A DNA stretch of 64,000 nt from G965227875 sp965227875. Lineage in GTDB: Bacteria > Pseudomonadota > Alphaproteobacteria > Rhizobiales > JAJFHC01. Position 1 is the stretch's first letter, and each line of letters opens with the position of its first letter. The translations under genes were made by a program, and so were the position numbers. Under the pieces are notes generated by a model that ran no database searches, had not been told where the DNA came from, and saw only the letters and a list, made by a program, of their open reading frames with translations. Shown piece after piece: positions 10,605 through 18,909 of this stretch. The stretch spans positions 4,588,001 to 4,652,000 of the forward strand of contig OZ245783.1 of the NCBI GenBank assembly GCA_965227875.1. Direction: 5' to 3'.

Positions 10605-11464
10605 CGCTTTCTCCACGACGCCCTCAGGAGCGCCAGTTGCCGGCGCCACTGGGCCACTTCGCAGACTTGGCGCAGGGGGTCGTGGCCGGGCTTCTCCATG
10701 GCGCGGAGATAGCCGTCCAGCACGCTCAGGGGCAAGAGCGCCGGCAAGGCTTCCAGCGAAACGTCCGGATCGTACACCCTCGCCTCGGACAGATGCCGGC
10801 GGGCCGACTGTCTCAGGACCGCCAGCACGAGACCGACCGTCTCGTTCGACTTCGATTCATAGAGATCCCTGACCCGCAGCCCGCGTTCGGCGAGCATCTC
10901 CTCGGGCACGAACACCTGACCCCGCGCCAGCAGTTCGGGCAGGCGTCTCAGTATCCGGGTCAGGGTCCACGCCACGCCTGCATGCCCGCAGGCATTGTGG
11001 GCCTTGCTGCCTGACGGTCCGGCGAGAAGCAATACGGCAAGCTGGAAAACCGCCGACGCCGTTTCCCCGGCATAGCCCTCGAGGTCGTTCAGCCGCGGCA
11101 TGGGATCGCTGTAAAGATCGAAACGCCGGGCCTCGATCAGATCGAGCACCGGTTGTTTCGGAAGTTTCCCGTACTCCACCGCGAAGGCATAGGCCCGCAG
11201 AACAGGGTGATCGAAAGACTGTCCTGCATAGACGGATTCAACCGCATCCGCCCACCACCTCAGCCGTATTTCGCCGAGATTCGGATCGCTGACGACGGAA
11301 CTCACCTGCGCGACCTCGCAATTGAGTGCGTAAAGCGCGAATAGATGCCGTCGCCTGTCCGCGGGCGCAAAAAGCGTCGCGAGATACCTGTCCTTGTCGT
11401 GGGTATTCACCAGGTCGCTGCAATAGGCGATGTCCTCGCGGTATTGAGAAACCGTGTCCGTCAT
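10598..11464 (-). CDS. Squalene/phytoene synthase-fold protein lacking catalytic Asp motifs, NDUFAF6-like
   Basis: A 288-aa all-alpha protein of the trans-isoprenyl synthase fold (LFALYALNCEVAQVSS, RLRWWADAV, LEGYAGETAS, LTRILRRLPELLARGQVFVP). Active squalene or phytoene synthases carry two Asp-rich motifs that bind Mg-diphosphate. Here the first site reads NCEVAQVS and the second RRLPELLARG, so the key Asp residues are absent. That is the pattern of NDUFAF6, a mitochondrial respiratory complex I assembly factor from the same fold. It is the last gene of the yajC-secD-secF operon and lies 7 bases after an NDUFAF3-like gene. A complex I assembly role is inferred from both facts; isoprenoid synthesis is unlikely. 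Confidence 0.75.
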   Translation of the reverse strand: MTDTVSQYREDIAYCSDLVNTHDKDRYLATLFAPADRRRHLFALYALNCEVAQVSSVVSDPNLGEIRLRWWADAVESVYAGQSFDHPVLRAYAFAVEYGKLPKQPVLDLIEARRFDLYSDPMPRLNDLEGYAGETASAVFQLAVLLLAGPSGSKAHNACGHAGVAWTLTRILRRLPELLARGQVFVPEEMLAERGLRVRDLYESKSNETVGLVLAVLRQSARRHLSEARVYDPDVSLEALPALLPLSVLDGYLRAMEKPGHDPLRQVCEVAQWRRQLALLRASWRKRY

Positions 11465-11471
11465 GACCGCA

Positions 11472-11855
11472 TCAGGGGGTTTCGACGGCGATCAGGCCGG
11501 CGGCCACCGACCGCTGTTCGGCCAGCAGGACATTGTACGTCCGCGCCGCCGCACCCGTGCTCATCGCTTCGGGATAGATATCGATCTCGGCCAGGAAACG
11601 TTCGACCGGTTCGGGGATCCTGCCGATGTCCGGCCCGCACCCCACGAGGAAGACGTCGATTGCACCGGCGTCCGCGCGAAGCCGTTCAAGCGACTCCCGC
11701 GTGACCTCGGAGAGCGTGGACGGCGCCCAGCCGTAAATCCCGCTGGGAAGAAGCAGCACGGAACCGCGATGGGACATGTCCGCGAAACGGAACCCGCCAT
11801 CCCCGTATGCATCGATCGGTGCACGTCCGGGAAAGTGCGGCGCGGTGATCTCCAT
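11472..11855 (-). CDS. Mth938/DUF498 domain protein, NDUFAF3-like
   Basis: A 127-aa protein of the Mth938-like fold, the family of human NDUFAF3, a complex I assembly factor. Visible hallmarks are an N-terminal IDAYGDGGFRF strand, GSVLLLPSGIYGWAP, the central FLVGCGPDIGRIPE (family pattern 'lhxGTG') and MSTGAAARTYNVLLAE near the end. It sits 30 bases after secF and 7 bases before the NDUFAF6-like gene. Genes of this family next to secDF are known in alphaproteobacteria, which fits assembly of a membrane complex close to the Sec insertion machinery. Confidence 0.8.
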   Translation of the reverse strand: MEITAPHFPGRAPIDAYGDGGFRFADMSHRGSVLLLPSGIYGWAPSTLSEVTRESLERLRADAGAIDVFLVGCGPDIGRIPEPVERFLAEIDIYPEAMSTGAAARTYNVLLAEQRSVAAGLIAVETP

Positions 11856-11885
11856 CCTTCGGCATCCCGATCAGGTTGAGCCGGA

Positions 11886-12824
11886 TCAGGCAGTCGCTTC
11901 TTCTTTCGTCTTGGCGCCACCAAGCCCCGACCAGTCACGCTTGACGCCCAACTGCAGGAGCAGCGGTGCTGCGACGAACACGGACGAATAGGTCCCGATG
12001 AGAATTCCCCAGATCATCGCGAACGTGAACCCGCGTATGACCTCGCCACCGAAGATGTAGAGCGACAGCAGGGCGATGAGGGTCGTCACGGAGGTGAGGA
12101 TCGTTCTCGACAACGTGTCGTTGACCGACAGGTTCAGAAGGTCCTCCAGCGGCATCTTCTTGAACTTGCGCAGGTTCTCCCGGACCCGGTCGTAGACGAC
12201 AACGGTATCGTTCAGCGAATAACCGACGATGGTCAGAATGGCCGCGATGATCGAGAGGTTGAACTCGAGCTGCAGGATCGAGAACATCCCGATCGTGATC
12301 AGCACGTCGTGCAAGAGCGCCGCCACGGCGCCGACACCGAACTGCCACTCGAACCGGAACCAGATATAGATCAGCACCGCGATCATCGCGGCAAACACCG
12401 CGATGAAACTCTCCTGAACGAGTTCGCCGCTGACCTTGGGGCCTACAACCTCCACTCGCCGGTAATCGACCTCGGCGGGCAGCGCTTCCTTGACGGTCGC
12501 GATCACCGCCTGCTGCGCTTCCTCACCACCGGGCTGCTGTTCGACCCGGATCAACACAACGTCCGGCGCCCCGAATTCCTGTATTTCCACGGAACCGAAG
12601 CCCAGGCCGTTCAGCGTGTCGCGGAGATTGCCGATCTTGGCAGGTCCCTGTGTCTTGATCTCGATCAGGGTGCCGCCCCGGAAATCGATGCCGTAATTGA
12701 GGCCGACCGCGAAGAAAAGGCCGATCGAGGCGATCACCGCAATGATCGATCCGAACATCGCGACTTTCCGGAAACCGAGGAACGGAATTTTTGTTTCGGA
12801 GGGAACGAAACGTACGGGAAACAT
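11886..12824 (-). CDS. secF: Sec translocon accessory subunit SecF
   Basis: A 312-aa inner-membrane subunit of SecDF, which uses the proton gradient to pull proteins across the membrane after SecA has started export. Six membrane segments of the RND type are visible. They include an N-terminal helix (FGSIIAVIASIGLFFAVGL) followed by the family motif GIDFRGGTLIEI, and a C-terminal four-helix group with GYSLNDTVVVYDRVREN. AGAGGAA lies upstream of the start. It follows secD by 15 bases and belongs to the yajC-secD-secF operon. Confidence 0.97.
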   Translation of the reverse strand: MFPVRFVPSETKIPFLGFRKVAMFGSIIAVIASIGLFFAVGLNYGIDFRGGTLIEIKTQGPAKIGNLRDTLNGLGFGSVEIQEFGAPDVVLIRVEQQPGGEEAQQAVIATVKEALPAEVDYRRVEVVGPKVSGELVQESFIAVFAAMIAVLIYIWFRFEWQFGVGAVAALLHDVLITIGMFSILQLEFNLSIIAAILTIVGYSLNDTVVVYDRVRENLRKFKKMPLEDLLNLSVNDTLSRTILTSVTTLIALLSLYIFGGEVIRGFTFAMIWGILIGTYSSVFVAAPLLLQLGVKRDWSGLGGAKTKEEATA

Positions 12825-12839
12825 GACTGGTTCCTCTTC

Positions 12840-14450
12840 CTAGATCGGAATCGAAGACGGCCGCCGGCGTTTGACCCACAGGGCCACGAACAGGCGCGTC
12901 AGCGTGAATGCGGTGAACACGGATGTGGCGATCCCGATCGCGAGCGTCACGGCGAACCCGCGAACCGGACCCGACCCGAGCTGGAACAGGACGAACGCGG
13001 CGATGAACGTCGTGATGTTGGCGTCGAGAATCGTCCCCAGGGCCCTGCTGTATCCGGTATCGATGGACGCAATCGGCGTCTTGCCCGCGCGGGCCTCCTC
13101 GCGGATACGCTCGAAGATCAGCACGTTGGCGTCCACCGCCATCCCGATTGTCAGCACGATGCCGGCAATGCCCGGCAGGGTCAGCGTGGCCTGCAACAAG
13201 GATAGCACGCCCACGATCAGGAGAATGTTGATCGCCAGCGCCACGTTGGCGAACAGACCGAAAAGACCGTAGGAGACGATGATGAACCCGATGACGGCGA
13301 CGAGCCCGATCATCGATGCGATCTTGCCCGCGGCGATCGAGTCCGCACCCAGACCCGGGCCGACCGTACGCTCTTCGACGATCGTCAGCCGGGCAGGCAG
13401 CGCACCCGCACGCAGCAGGATCGCCAGGTCATTCGCTTCCTGGACGGTAAAGTTGCCGCTGATCTGGCCCGATCCGCCAAGGATCGGTTCGCGAATGACC
13501 GGGGCGCTGATGACCTTGTTGTCGAGCACGATCGCGAAGGGCCGTCCGACATTGGTCTGTGTCACTCGGCCGAAGCGCGTCGCGCCGGAGGAATCGAACC
13601 GGAAGTTGACGATGGGCTCGTTGGTGCGCGAGTCGAAGCCCGGTTGGGCGTCGACGAGGTTCTCCCCGCTCACCATGACGCGTTTCTGGATCAGATATTC
13701 GATACCCGTGCCGTCGTCGGAGGGCAGGATTTCCGACCCGGACGGCACCCGTGTCGCCTTGGCCTGTTCGGCGGTCGTGGACACGTCGACCAGGCGGAAC
13801 ACGAGTTTCGCTGTCGTGCCGAGCAGCCGTTTAAGCTGCGCGGGGTCCTGCAGGCCCGGCACCTGGACGAGAATGCGGTCGACACCCTGGCGCTGGATCG
13901 TCGGTTCCGTCGTACCGAGCGCATCGATACGTCGACGGATGATCTCGATGGACTGCTCGATCGTCGAGCGTACCCGCTCGTCGATCGCCGGTTCCGTAAG
14001 TGCGATGGCCACCTGGTTTCCGGACGTGTTCTCCACGTCCAGATCCATCACGCCGGTCGACGATCCGAGGATGCCCGAAGAGACCGGCGATGCCAGGGCA
14101 CGCAGCTTCTTCATGGCGTCATCGAGCTGTTCCGGCTTCCGGATACGGACGGTGACCCTGCGGTTCGCGACCGCGAGGTTCTGGTAGCCGATCCGATCCT
14201 CGCGCAGAGTCGAACGTACATCGTCGACCACGGACTCAAGGCGGTCCTGGACAACCTCGTTGACGTCCACCTCGAGCACGATGTGGGAGCCGCCCTGAAG
14301 GTCAAGCCCGAGATGAACCTGCTTGTGAGGCAGCCAGTCCGGCAGGCTCGTGAGCACGCTTTGCGGGAGGATGTTCGGGAGCGCGAGCAACACGCCGATC
14401 ACGCAGACGGCGGTGATGAGGCTCGTCTTCCACTTGGAGAAATGCAGCAT
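12840..14450 (-). CDS. secD: Sec translocon accessory subunit SecD
   Basis: A 536-aa partner of SecF. It starts with a signal-anchor helix, then HLGLDLQGGSHIVLEVD, the first of the conserved periplasmic P1 repeats. The RIVQVPGLQDP-like segment (ILVQVPGLQDPAQL) and GATRFGRVT precede the membrane module with GMAVDANVLIFERIREE, the RND helix motif. The length is normal for alphaproteobacterial SecD. The gene lies between yajC and secF on the minus strand. Confidence 0.97.
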   Translation of the reverse strand: MLHFSKWKTSLITAVCVIGVLLALPNILPQSVLTSLPDWLPHKQVHLGLDLQGGSHIVLEVDVNEVVQDRLESVVDDVRSTLREDRIGYQNLAVANRRVTVRIRKPEQLDDAMKKLRALASPVSSGILGSSTGVMDLDVENTSGNQVAIALTEPAIDERVRSTIEQSIEIIRRRIDALGTTEPTIQRQGVDRILVQVPGLQDPAQLKRLLGTTAKLVFRLVDVSTTAEQAKATRVPSGSEILPSDDGTGIEYLIQKRVMVSGENLVDAQPGFDSRTNEPIVNFRFDSSGATRFGRVTQTNVGRPFAIVLDNKVISAPVIREPILGGSGQISGNFTVQEANDLAILLRAGALPARLTIVEERTVGPGLGADSIAAGKIASMIGLVAVIGFIIVSYGLFGLFANVALAINILLIVGVLSLLQATLTLPGIAGIVLTIGMAVDANVLIFERIREEARAGKTPIASIDTGYSRALGTILDANITTFIAAFVLFQLGSGPVRGFAVTLAIGIATSVFTAFTLTRLFVALWVKRRRPSSIPI

Positions 14451-14540
14451 ATCTAGTTACCAGACGGTTCCGTCCACCGACACCGGGATTGCCGAAGGCG
14501 CTCGGTTGCGTTTGCGCCGCAAGGCAGGCAGGTCGGATCG

Positions 14541-14873
14541 TTACTTCGCGTCGTCCGCGGCGGGTTCACCCTTGACGCGAACTTCCGTCACGAACTGCTT
14601 CATGATCTTGACCTTGACGCCTTCCGAAATCTCGATCTGCGCCTCGTTGTCGTCAACCACCTTGGAAACCTTGCCGATCAGGCCCCCGGAGGTCACGACG
14701 GTGTCGCCACGACGCAGGTTGTTGACCATTTCCTTGTGCTGCTTGGCCCGCTTCTGCTGCGGACGGATCAGAAGGAAATAGAAAATCGCGAACATCGCCA
14801 CGAGGGGGAAAAGGAATTCTCCCAGACCACCGAGACCGCCCGCGCCCTGCGCATAAGCTGGTGTAATGAACAT
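14541..14873 (-). CDS. yajC: Preprotein translocase accessory subunit YajC
   Basis: A 110-aa single-pass membrane protein that associates with SecDF. The membrane helix is FLFPLVAMFAIFYFLLIRPQQ, followed by the conserved KRAKQHKEMVNNLRRGDTVV and SGGLIGKV of the cytoplasmic domain. The start MFITPAYAQ at 14873 has AGGAG just upstream; a longer frame to 14912 is less likely. First gene of the sec operon, with its own promoter at 14945-14972. Confidence 0.95.
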   Translation of the reverse strand: MFITPAYAQGAGGLGGLGEFLFPLVAMFAIFYFLLIRPQQKRAKQHKEMVNNLRRGDTVVTSGGLIGKVSKVVDDNEAQIEISEGVKVKIMKQFVTEVRVKGEPAADDAK

Positions 14874-14938
14874 CGTCTGCTCCTGGATGCTTTTTGCCGC
14901 TGCCCGGCCCATACCGCCTTGGCGCAGCCTAAATAGTG

Positions 14939-14963
14939 CGGGCGACTATACTTAGGTCGCCCG
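14939..14963. repeat. Inverted repeat over the yajC promoter
   Basis: CGGGCGAC (14939-14946) and GTCGCCCG (14956-14963) form a perfect 8-bp inverted repeat with a 9-base spacer. It covers the -10 and part of the spacer of the predicted yajC promoter, so it could be an operator. The same left arm occurs upstream of ssb (987-994). Confidence 0.5.
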
Positions 14964-14972
14964 ACAATGCAA
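14945..14972 (-). promoter_or_regulatory. Sigma70-type promoter of the yajC-secD-secF operon
   Basis: On the minus strand, TTGCAT (14967-14972) and TATAGT (14945-14950) are separated by 16 bases. Transcription should begin near 14938, leaving a 65-base leader before yajC. An inverted repeat overlaps the -10. Confidence 0.5.
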
Positions 14973-15112
14973 TCAATACCGGAACATGCATACCGCCTGA
15001 GTGCCGCTCTGGTAAAGAGCCGTTGCCTCGGCTATGCCTCTCGACAAACCGATCCCTGATGATAGTGTGCCGCGCCTGACACCGACAACCGCTCATCCCG
15101 ATTGACCCCGAA

Positions 15113-15985
15113 ATGACAAAATCCAACGAAATCACCGACCTGCAAGCCACGTTGGAGCGCATTGCCGACGCCTTGGAGCGTCTCGCACCACCCACGTCGC
15201 CCGACACGGATCTCGATGCGGCGGACGCGTTCGTCTGGCAACCGGACCCCGCCGGTCTCGTCCCGGTGCCGAGGGTCAACCGGGTCGACATGAAACTGTT
15301 GCGCGGCATCGACCGGATGCGCGACACGCTTTACGACAACACGAAGCGATTCTCCTCCGGGCTGCCTGCGAACAATGCCCTCCTGTGGGGGGCGCGCGGC
15401 ATGGGCAAGAGTTCCCTCGTCAAGGCCGTGCACGCCGATGTCTGCGCGGAAACACCCGGAATTCTCAAACTCGTCGAAATCCACCGCGAGGACATCGAGT
15501 CACTGCCCCACCTCATGTCCCTCGTCCGCACATCCGACAACCGTTTCATCGTGTTCTGCGACGATCTTTCCTTCGACAACGACGACACGTCGTACAAGTC
15601 TCTGAAGGCCGTGCTGGAAGGCGGGATCGAAGGCAGGCCCGGCAACGTGATCTTCTACGCCACGTCGAACAGGCGCCATCTCCTTCCGCGCGACATGATG
15701 GAAAACGAGCGCTCCACCGCGATCAACCCTTCCGAAGCCGTGCAGGAAAAGGTGTCGCTTTCGGACAGGTTCGGCCTCTGGCTCGGGTTTCACAACTGTT
15801 CCCAGTCGGATTACCTCGAAATGGTCGAGGGATACGCCGCGCATTTCGGCATAGATCTGCCCCAGGAAGAACTGCGTTCGAAAGCGCTCGAATGGTCCAC
15901 CACGCGGGGCGCGAGATCGGGGCGTGTCGCCTGGCAGTTCATACAGGACACCGCGGGAAGCCTCGGGATCCGGATCTCAGACTGA
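15113..15985 (+). CDS. DUF815-family AAA+ ATPase
   Basis: A 290-aa P-loop ATPase. Walker A is GARGMGKS (residues 93-100) and Walker B is FIVFCDDLSFD. Family features include the N-terminal helix that precedes RGIDRMRDTLYDNTKRF, the sensor-1-like FYATSNRRHLLPRDMMEN and the second-region LSDRFGLWLGFH. The family is widespread in alphaproteobacteria and is usually annotated only as ATP-binding; no reaction is established. It is transcribed divergently from the yajC-sec operon. Its neighbour on the 3' side is convergent, so it is probably monocistronic. Confidence 0.88.
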   Translation: MTKSNEITDLQATLERIADALERLAPPTSPDTDLDAADAFVWQPDPAGLVPVPRVNRVDMKLLRGIDRMRDTLYDNTKRFSSGLPANNALLWGARGMGKSSLVKAVHADVCAETPGILKLVEIHREDIESLPHLMSLVRTSDNRFIVFCDDLSFDNDDTSYKSLKAVLEGGIEGRPGNVIFYATSNRRHLLPRDMMENERSTAINPSEAVQEKVSLSDRFGLWLGFHNCSQSDYLEMVEGYAAHFGIDLPQEELRSKALEWSTTRGARSGRVAWQFIQDTAGSLGIRISD

Positions 15986-15989
15986 CCCT

Positions 15990-16036
15990 AAAAAAAGACA
16001 ACGCGCCAAACGTGCCCCTACGTTTCGCGCGTTGTC
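15990..16036 (-). terminator. Rho-independent terminator of the NlpD-like gene
   Basis: GACAACGCGC (15997-16006) and GCGCGTTGTC (16027-16036) are perfect arms. Inner arms AAACGT (16008-16013) and ACGTTT (16020-16025) extend the stem to about 17 bp with a single C/C mismatch. The A-run at 15990-15996 becomes a T-tract on the minus strand, so the element ends transcription of the minus-strand gene at 16067. Confidence 0.85.
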
Positions 16037-16066
16037 CCCCCTCGAGTACGTCAATGATCCCAGGTA

Positions 16067-17284
16067 TCACCCCCCGGCTACCTGGGACGACTCGAGACTT
16101 CTCAATGGATTGACCGCTGTTGATCCCCTTCGGATCTCGAAATGGACCTGCGGGCTGGTCACCGAGCCCGTGCGACCGGCACGGGCAATGATCTGTCCGC
16201 GCTTGACGCGCTGACCACGCGACACCAGCAGGTTCTTGTTGTGCGCATAGGCCGTCACCCAATTGTCGGCATGCCGGATGAGAACCAGGTTGCCGTACCC
16301 CTTGAGCTCGTTGCCCGCATACGCGACGACACCGTTTTCCGCCGCCTTGACGGACGTGCCTTCCGGCACCGCGATATTGATCCCGTCGTTCTTCGACCCG
16401 TTGGCCTTGGGACCGAACTTGGAGATTATCCGTCCCTTGACCGGCCAGCGGAATTTCGATGCGGACCGCGCCTTCGGCTTGGGAAGCGGACCCTTGTGGG
16501 CGACCTTCTTCTTGACCACGGGTTTCGCGACCGCGGCATCCCTGACCGGAACGCTCGCAATCGCCTTGGGTTTCGTGACCGGCCGCGGGACGGCTGTGGA
16601 CGCCCGCGTCGTCGAAATGCTCGCCGTCAGCGGCTGCGACGGCGTCGTGTTGACGGCCGAAACGTACCCGCCGGGAATCCGGATCGGCTGGCCGATCTTC
16701 ACCGTGTAGGGCATGCCCATGCCATTGTGGCTCGCCACCGCATCGACCTTCAGGCCATGGCGCCGCGAAATGCTGTAGAGCGTGTCACCGGGCTTCACCA
16801 CGTACACCGAGGACGCACCGGACGCGACGGCTGGCCGTGCGGCGGACGCCGCATATCCCTGCCCCGGGATCCGGAGAACCTGTCCCGCACTGATGTTGTA
16901 GGGCGGCTGGATACCGTTAGCTGCGCTCAACTGGGAGACCGATACGCCATTGTTGCGGGCTATGCTGTAAAGCGTGTCACCGTGCTGCACGGTCACCGAA
17001 CCCCGGTTTGCCGTGCGCACCGGCTGACGCTGCACCGGCGATGGCGACACCGGCACCGACTGGATATCGGTGTTGCGCGGAATGGCCGCCGTGTAGGTAT
17101 TGTCGACATTGTTGTTGTAGCCGCTGCCGGCTGCCTGACCGCTCGCGACGGTTTGCTGTCCACCGTCGAAAGGACCGAAGCGGTCCGAGGAGGTACTGCA
17201 GGCTGCAAGCGCCGACATGGCGGCGACCGCCAGCCCGCTGCGCAGGATCCGCTGTTTCGAAATGTGCCGAATTACGCGCTTCAT
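16067..17284 (-). CDS. nlpD: NlpD-like murein hydrolase activator lipoprotein (LysM x2, degenerate M23)
   Basis: A 405-aa outer-membrane lipoprotein; the signal peptide ends in the lipobox LAAC (residues 26-29). Two LysM peptidoglycan-binding repeats follow (VQHGDTLYSIARNNGVS and VVKPGDTLYSISRRHGL), then a basic linker and a C-terminal LytM/M23 domain. Zinc ligands are missing: the first motif reads NDGINIA and the last QVHFEI instead of HxH. Like E. coli NlpD, it therefore probably activates an amidase instead of cutting peptidoglycan itself. A CtrA-like box lies 43 bases upstream and a strong terminator follows. Linked to surE and pcm, as nlpD often is. Confidence 0.88.
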   Translation of the reverse strand: MKRVIRHISKQRILRSGLAVAAMSALAACSTSSDRFGPFDGGQQTVASGQAAGSGYNNNVDNTYTAAIPRNTDIQSVPVSPSPVQRQPVRTANRGSVTVQHGDTLYSIARNNGVSVSQLSAANGIQPPYNISAGQVLRIPGQGYAASAARPAVASGASSVYVVKPGDTLYSISRRHGLKVDAVASHNGMGMPYTVKIGQPIRIPGGYVSAVNTTPSQPLTASISTTRASTAVPRPVTKPKAIASVPVRDAAVAKPVVKKKVAHKGPLPKPKARSASKFRWPVKGRIISKFGPKANGSKNDGINIAVPEGTSVKAAENGVVAYAGNELKGYGNLVLIRHADNWVTAYAHNKNLLVSRGQRVKRGQIIARAGRTGSVTSPQVHFEIRRGSTAVNPLRSLESSQVAGG

Positions 17285-17331
17285 ACCGATGCTCCGCGAC
17301 TGAAATCTGCGGGCATCCTGACTCGCTTTGG

Positions 17332-17346
17332 TTAAGGAGCCGTTTA
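17332..17346 (-). promoter_or_regulatory. CtrA-like box upstream of the NlpD-like gene
   Basis: On the plus strand it reads TTAA GGAGCCG TTTA, one base off the TTAA-N7-TTAA CtrA consensus. On the minus strand it ends in TTAACC, the strong half-site. It lies about 47 bases before the start codon. A 17-base sequence covering most of it (17328-17344) is repeated exactly upstream of argS at nearly the same distance. Confidence 0.5.
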
Positions 17347-17405
17347 TGTGTCGTGTTTATCGAAGGTTTTCCTTCGGAATTCGCACCCCGTCCGGCCGCG
17401 GTGCC

Positions 17406-18095
17406 CTACATTTCCTTTGCCACGCCTTCGACAAGAGGAACGAACCGGACGGGCAGAAGCGGTTCCTGGGTGAACGTGCCGTCTTCGTCCATCACGACCC
17501 GCACGATTTCCTGCCCCCCTCCGACGACGTTGACCGGGCACACCATGATGCCGCCCGGCCGCAGTTGCTCGACCAGGGTCATGGGTAGTTGCGGAGCCGC
17601 CGCGGTGACGATGATCCGGTCGAACGGCTGTTGAGACGGCCAGCGCTTGGTGCCGTCCGCCACCATCGCCGTTATGTTCGTCAACCCGAGCTTTTCAAAC
17701 CGTTCCTCCGCCGTGCGCAGGAGCGTCCTGTAGCGCTCGACCGTGTACACGCGCCGGCAGAGATAGGACAGGACAGCGGTCTGGTACCCCGTCCCGGTCC
17801 CCACTTCGAGAACCTTGCACCTGTCGTCGACGCGCAGCTTTTCCGACATGAAGGCGACGATGTAGGGCTGGCTGATCGTCTGGCCGCACTCGATGGGCAG
17901 GGACTGGTCGTCGTAGGCCTGTTCGGCGAAAACCGGGTCTATGAAGAGTTCGCGCGGAATCCTCTCGATCGCCGCCAGCACACGCGTATCGCGGATGCCC
18001 CGGTTCCTGAGGTTCATCACAAGTTCGATCTTGCGGAAATCCCCGCCTTCCACGAGACCCTCCATAGGATCCGCCGGCGCGAAACGCCGACGCAC
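17406..18095 (-). CDS. pcm: Protein-L-isoaspartate O-methyltransferase
   Basis: A 229-aa enzyme (219 aa if the internal ATG at 18063-18065 is used) that methylates L-isoaspartyl residues and so starts their repair. The substrate-binding motif CGQTISQPYIVAFM is intact. The SAM loop is LEVGTGTGYQTAVLSYL, and CPVNVVGGGQE is a conserved late segment. The frame opens with GTG at 18095, preceded by AGGA. Gene order surE-pcm is classic: both belong to stress-survival protein repair and metabolism. It starts 12 bases after the surE stop. Confidence 0.95.
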   Translation of the reverse strand: MRRRFAPADPMEGLVEGGDFRKIELVMNLRNRGIRDTRVLAAIERIPRELFIDPVFAEQAYDDQSLPIECGQTISQPYIVAFMSEKLRVDDRCKVLEVGTGTGYQTAVLSYLCRRVYTVERYRTLLRTAEERFEKLGLTNITAMVADGTKRWPSQQPFDRIIVTAAAPQLPMTLVEQLRPGGIMVCPVNVVGGGQEIVRVVMDEDGTFTQEPLLPVRFVPLVEGVAKEM

Positions 18096-18107
18096 GACAA
18101 GGTCCTA

Positions 18108-18869
18108 TTATCCGGCGAGCACCGAGCGCAACAAGTCTTTGCTGGAACCGTGGGTCAGATTCATGTGCAACGGGGTCACGGAGATTCGGTTGTCATAGAC
18201 CGCACGCAAGTCCGTGCCTTCCCGCGGGTTGCTCTTGCGCCGTTCGAAGCCGATCCAGAAATAGTCCTTCCCGCGTGAGTCCGTCCGTTCGTCGACCTTG
18301 AGAAGTCCCTGGTCGCGCTGGCCCTGCTCCGTGACCTCGGTGGCCACCACCTCATCGGGAGCGCAGTCGGGAAAATTGACGTTCACGAGAGTTCCCGGTT
18401 CCCAGTCCACCGATATCAGTTTGCGCACCAGAGATGCGCCATGGGTCTCGGCCGTATCCCAGTTGATCTCGAGTCCGTCCCTGAATCCATAAGCCTGGCT
18501 GAGCGCGATCGAACGGATTCCGATGGCCGTTCCTTCCATCGCCGCCGCGATCGTGCCGGAATAAGTCACGTCTTCGGCAATGTTCTGTCCCTGGTTCACG
18601 CCCGAAAGCACGAGATCGGGCGGCTCGGGCATGATCTTCTTCACCGCCATCAGGACACAGTCGGTGGGCGTGCCCTTGATGGCGAAGACCCTGTCGCTTG
18701 CCTGCCTGAGACGCAACGGTTCGGCAAGGGTGAGCGAACGGGACGCCCCGCTCTGCTCGCTTTCCGGCGCCACAGTCCAGACGTCGTCGCTGAGGGCCTG
18801 TGCGATCCGGGTAAGCGACTGCAGGCCCGGCGCATGAATGCCGTCGTCATTGGTGATCAGGATGCGCAT
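18108..18869 (-). CDS. surE: 5'/3'-nucleotidase SurE
   Basis: A 253-aa metal-dependent survival protein phosphatase for nucleoside monophosphates. The N-terminal metal site is LITNDDGIHAPGL, and the SGVNQGQN and TPTDCVLMAV segments are family hallmarks. Starts with ATG at 18867-18869 and is followed by pcm. Upstream, serS ends 40 bases away, so serS-surE-pcm are probably transcribed together. Confidence 0.96.
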   Translation of the reverse strand: MRILITNDDGIHAPGLQSLTRIAQALSDDVWTVAPESEQSGASRSLTLAEPLRLRQASDRVFAIKGTPTDCVLMAVKKIMPEPPDLVLSGVNQGQNIAEDVTYSGTIAAAMEGTAIGIRSIALSQAYGFRDGLEINWDTAETHGASLVRKLISVDWEPGTLVNVNFPDCAPDEVVATEVTEQGQRDQGLLKVDERTDSRGKDYFWIGFERRKSNPREGTDLRAVYDNRISVTPLHMNLTHGSSKDLLRSVLAG

Positions 18870-18909
18870 CGCATGTTTCCCATTTTGCCCGCCGCGTACC
18901 GGGCGATTT

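Noticed and set aside
10598..11464. Carotenoid or hopanoid synthesis gene
   Set aside because: The two Asp-rich motifs of active squalene/phytoene synthases are missing and no other carotenoid or hopanoid genes are near.
17328..17588. AAGGAG-N6-ATG in the 17-mer read as a Shine-Dalgarno and start for a plus-strand ORF of up to 86 aa antisense to pcm
   Set aside because: The product has no recognisable features and the second copy at 30643 gives only a short peptide. A shared promoter element on the minus strand explains both copies.
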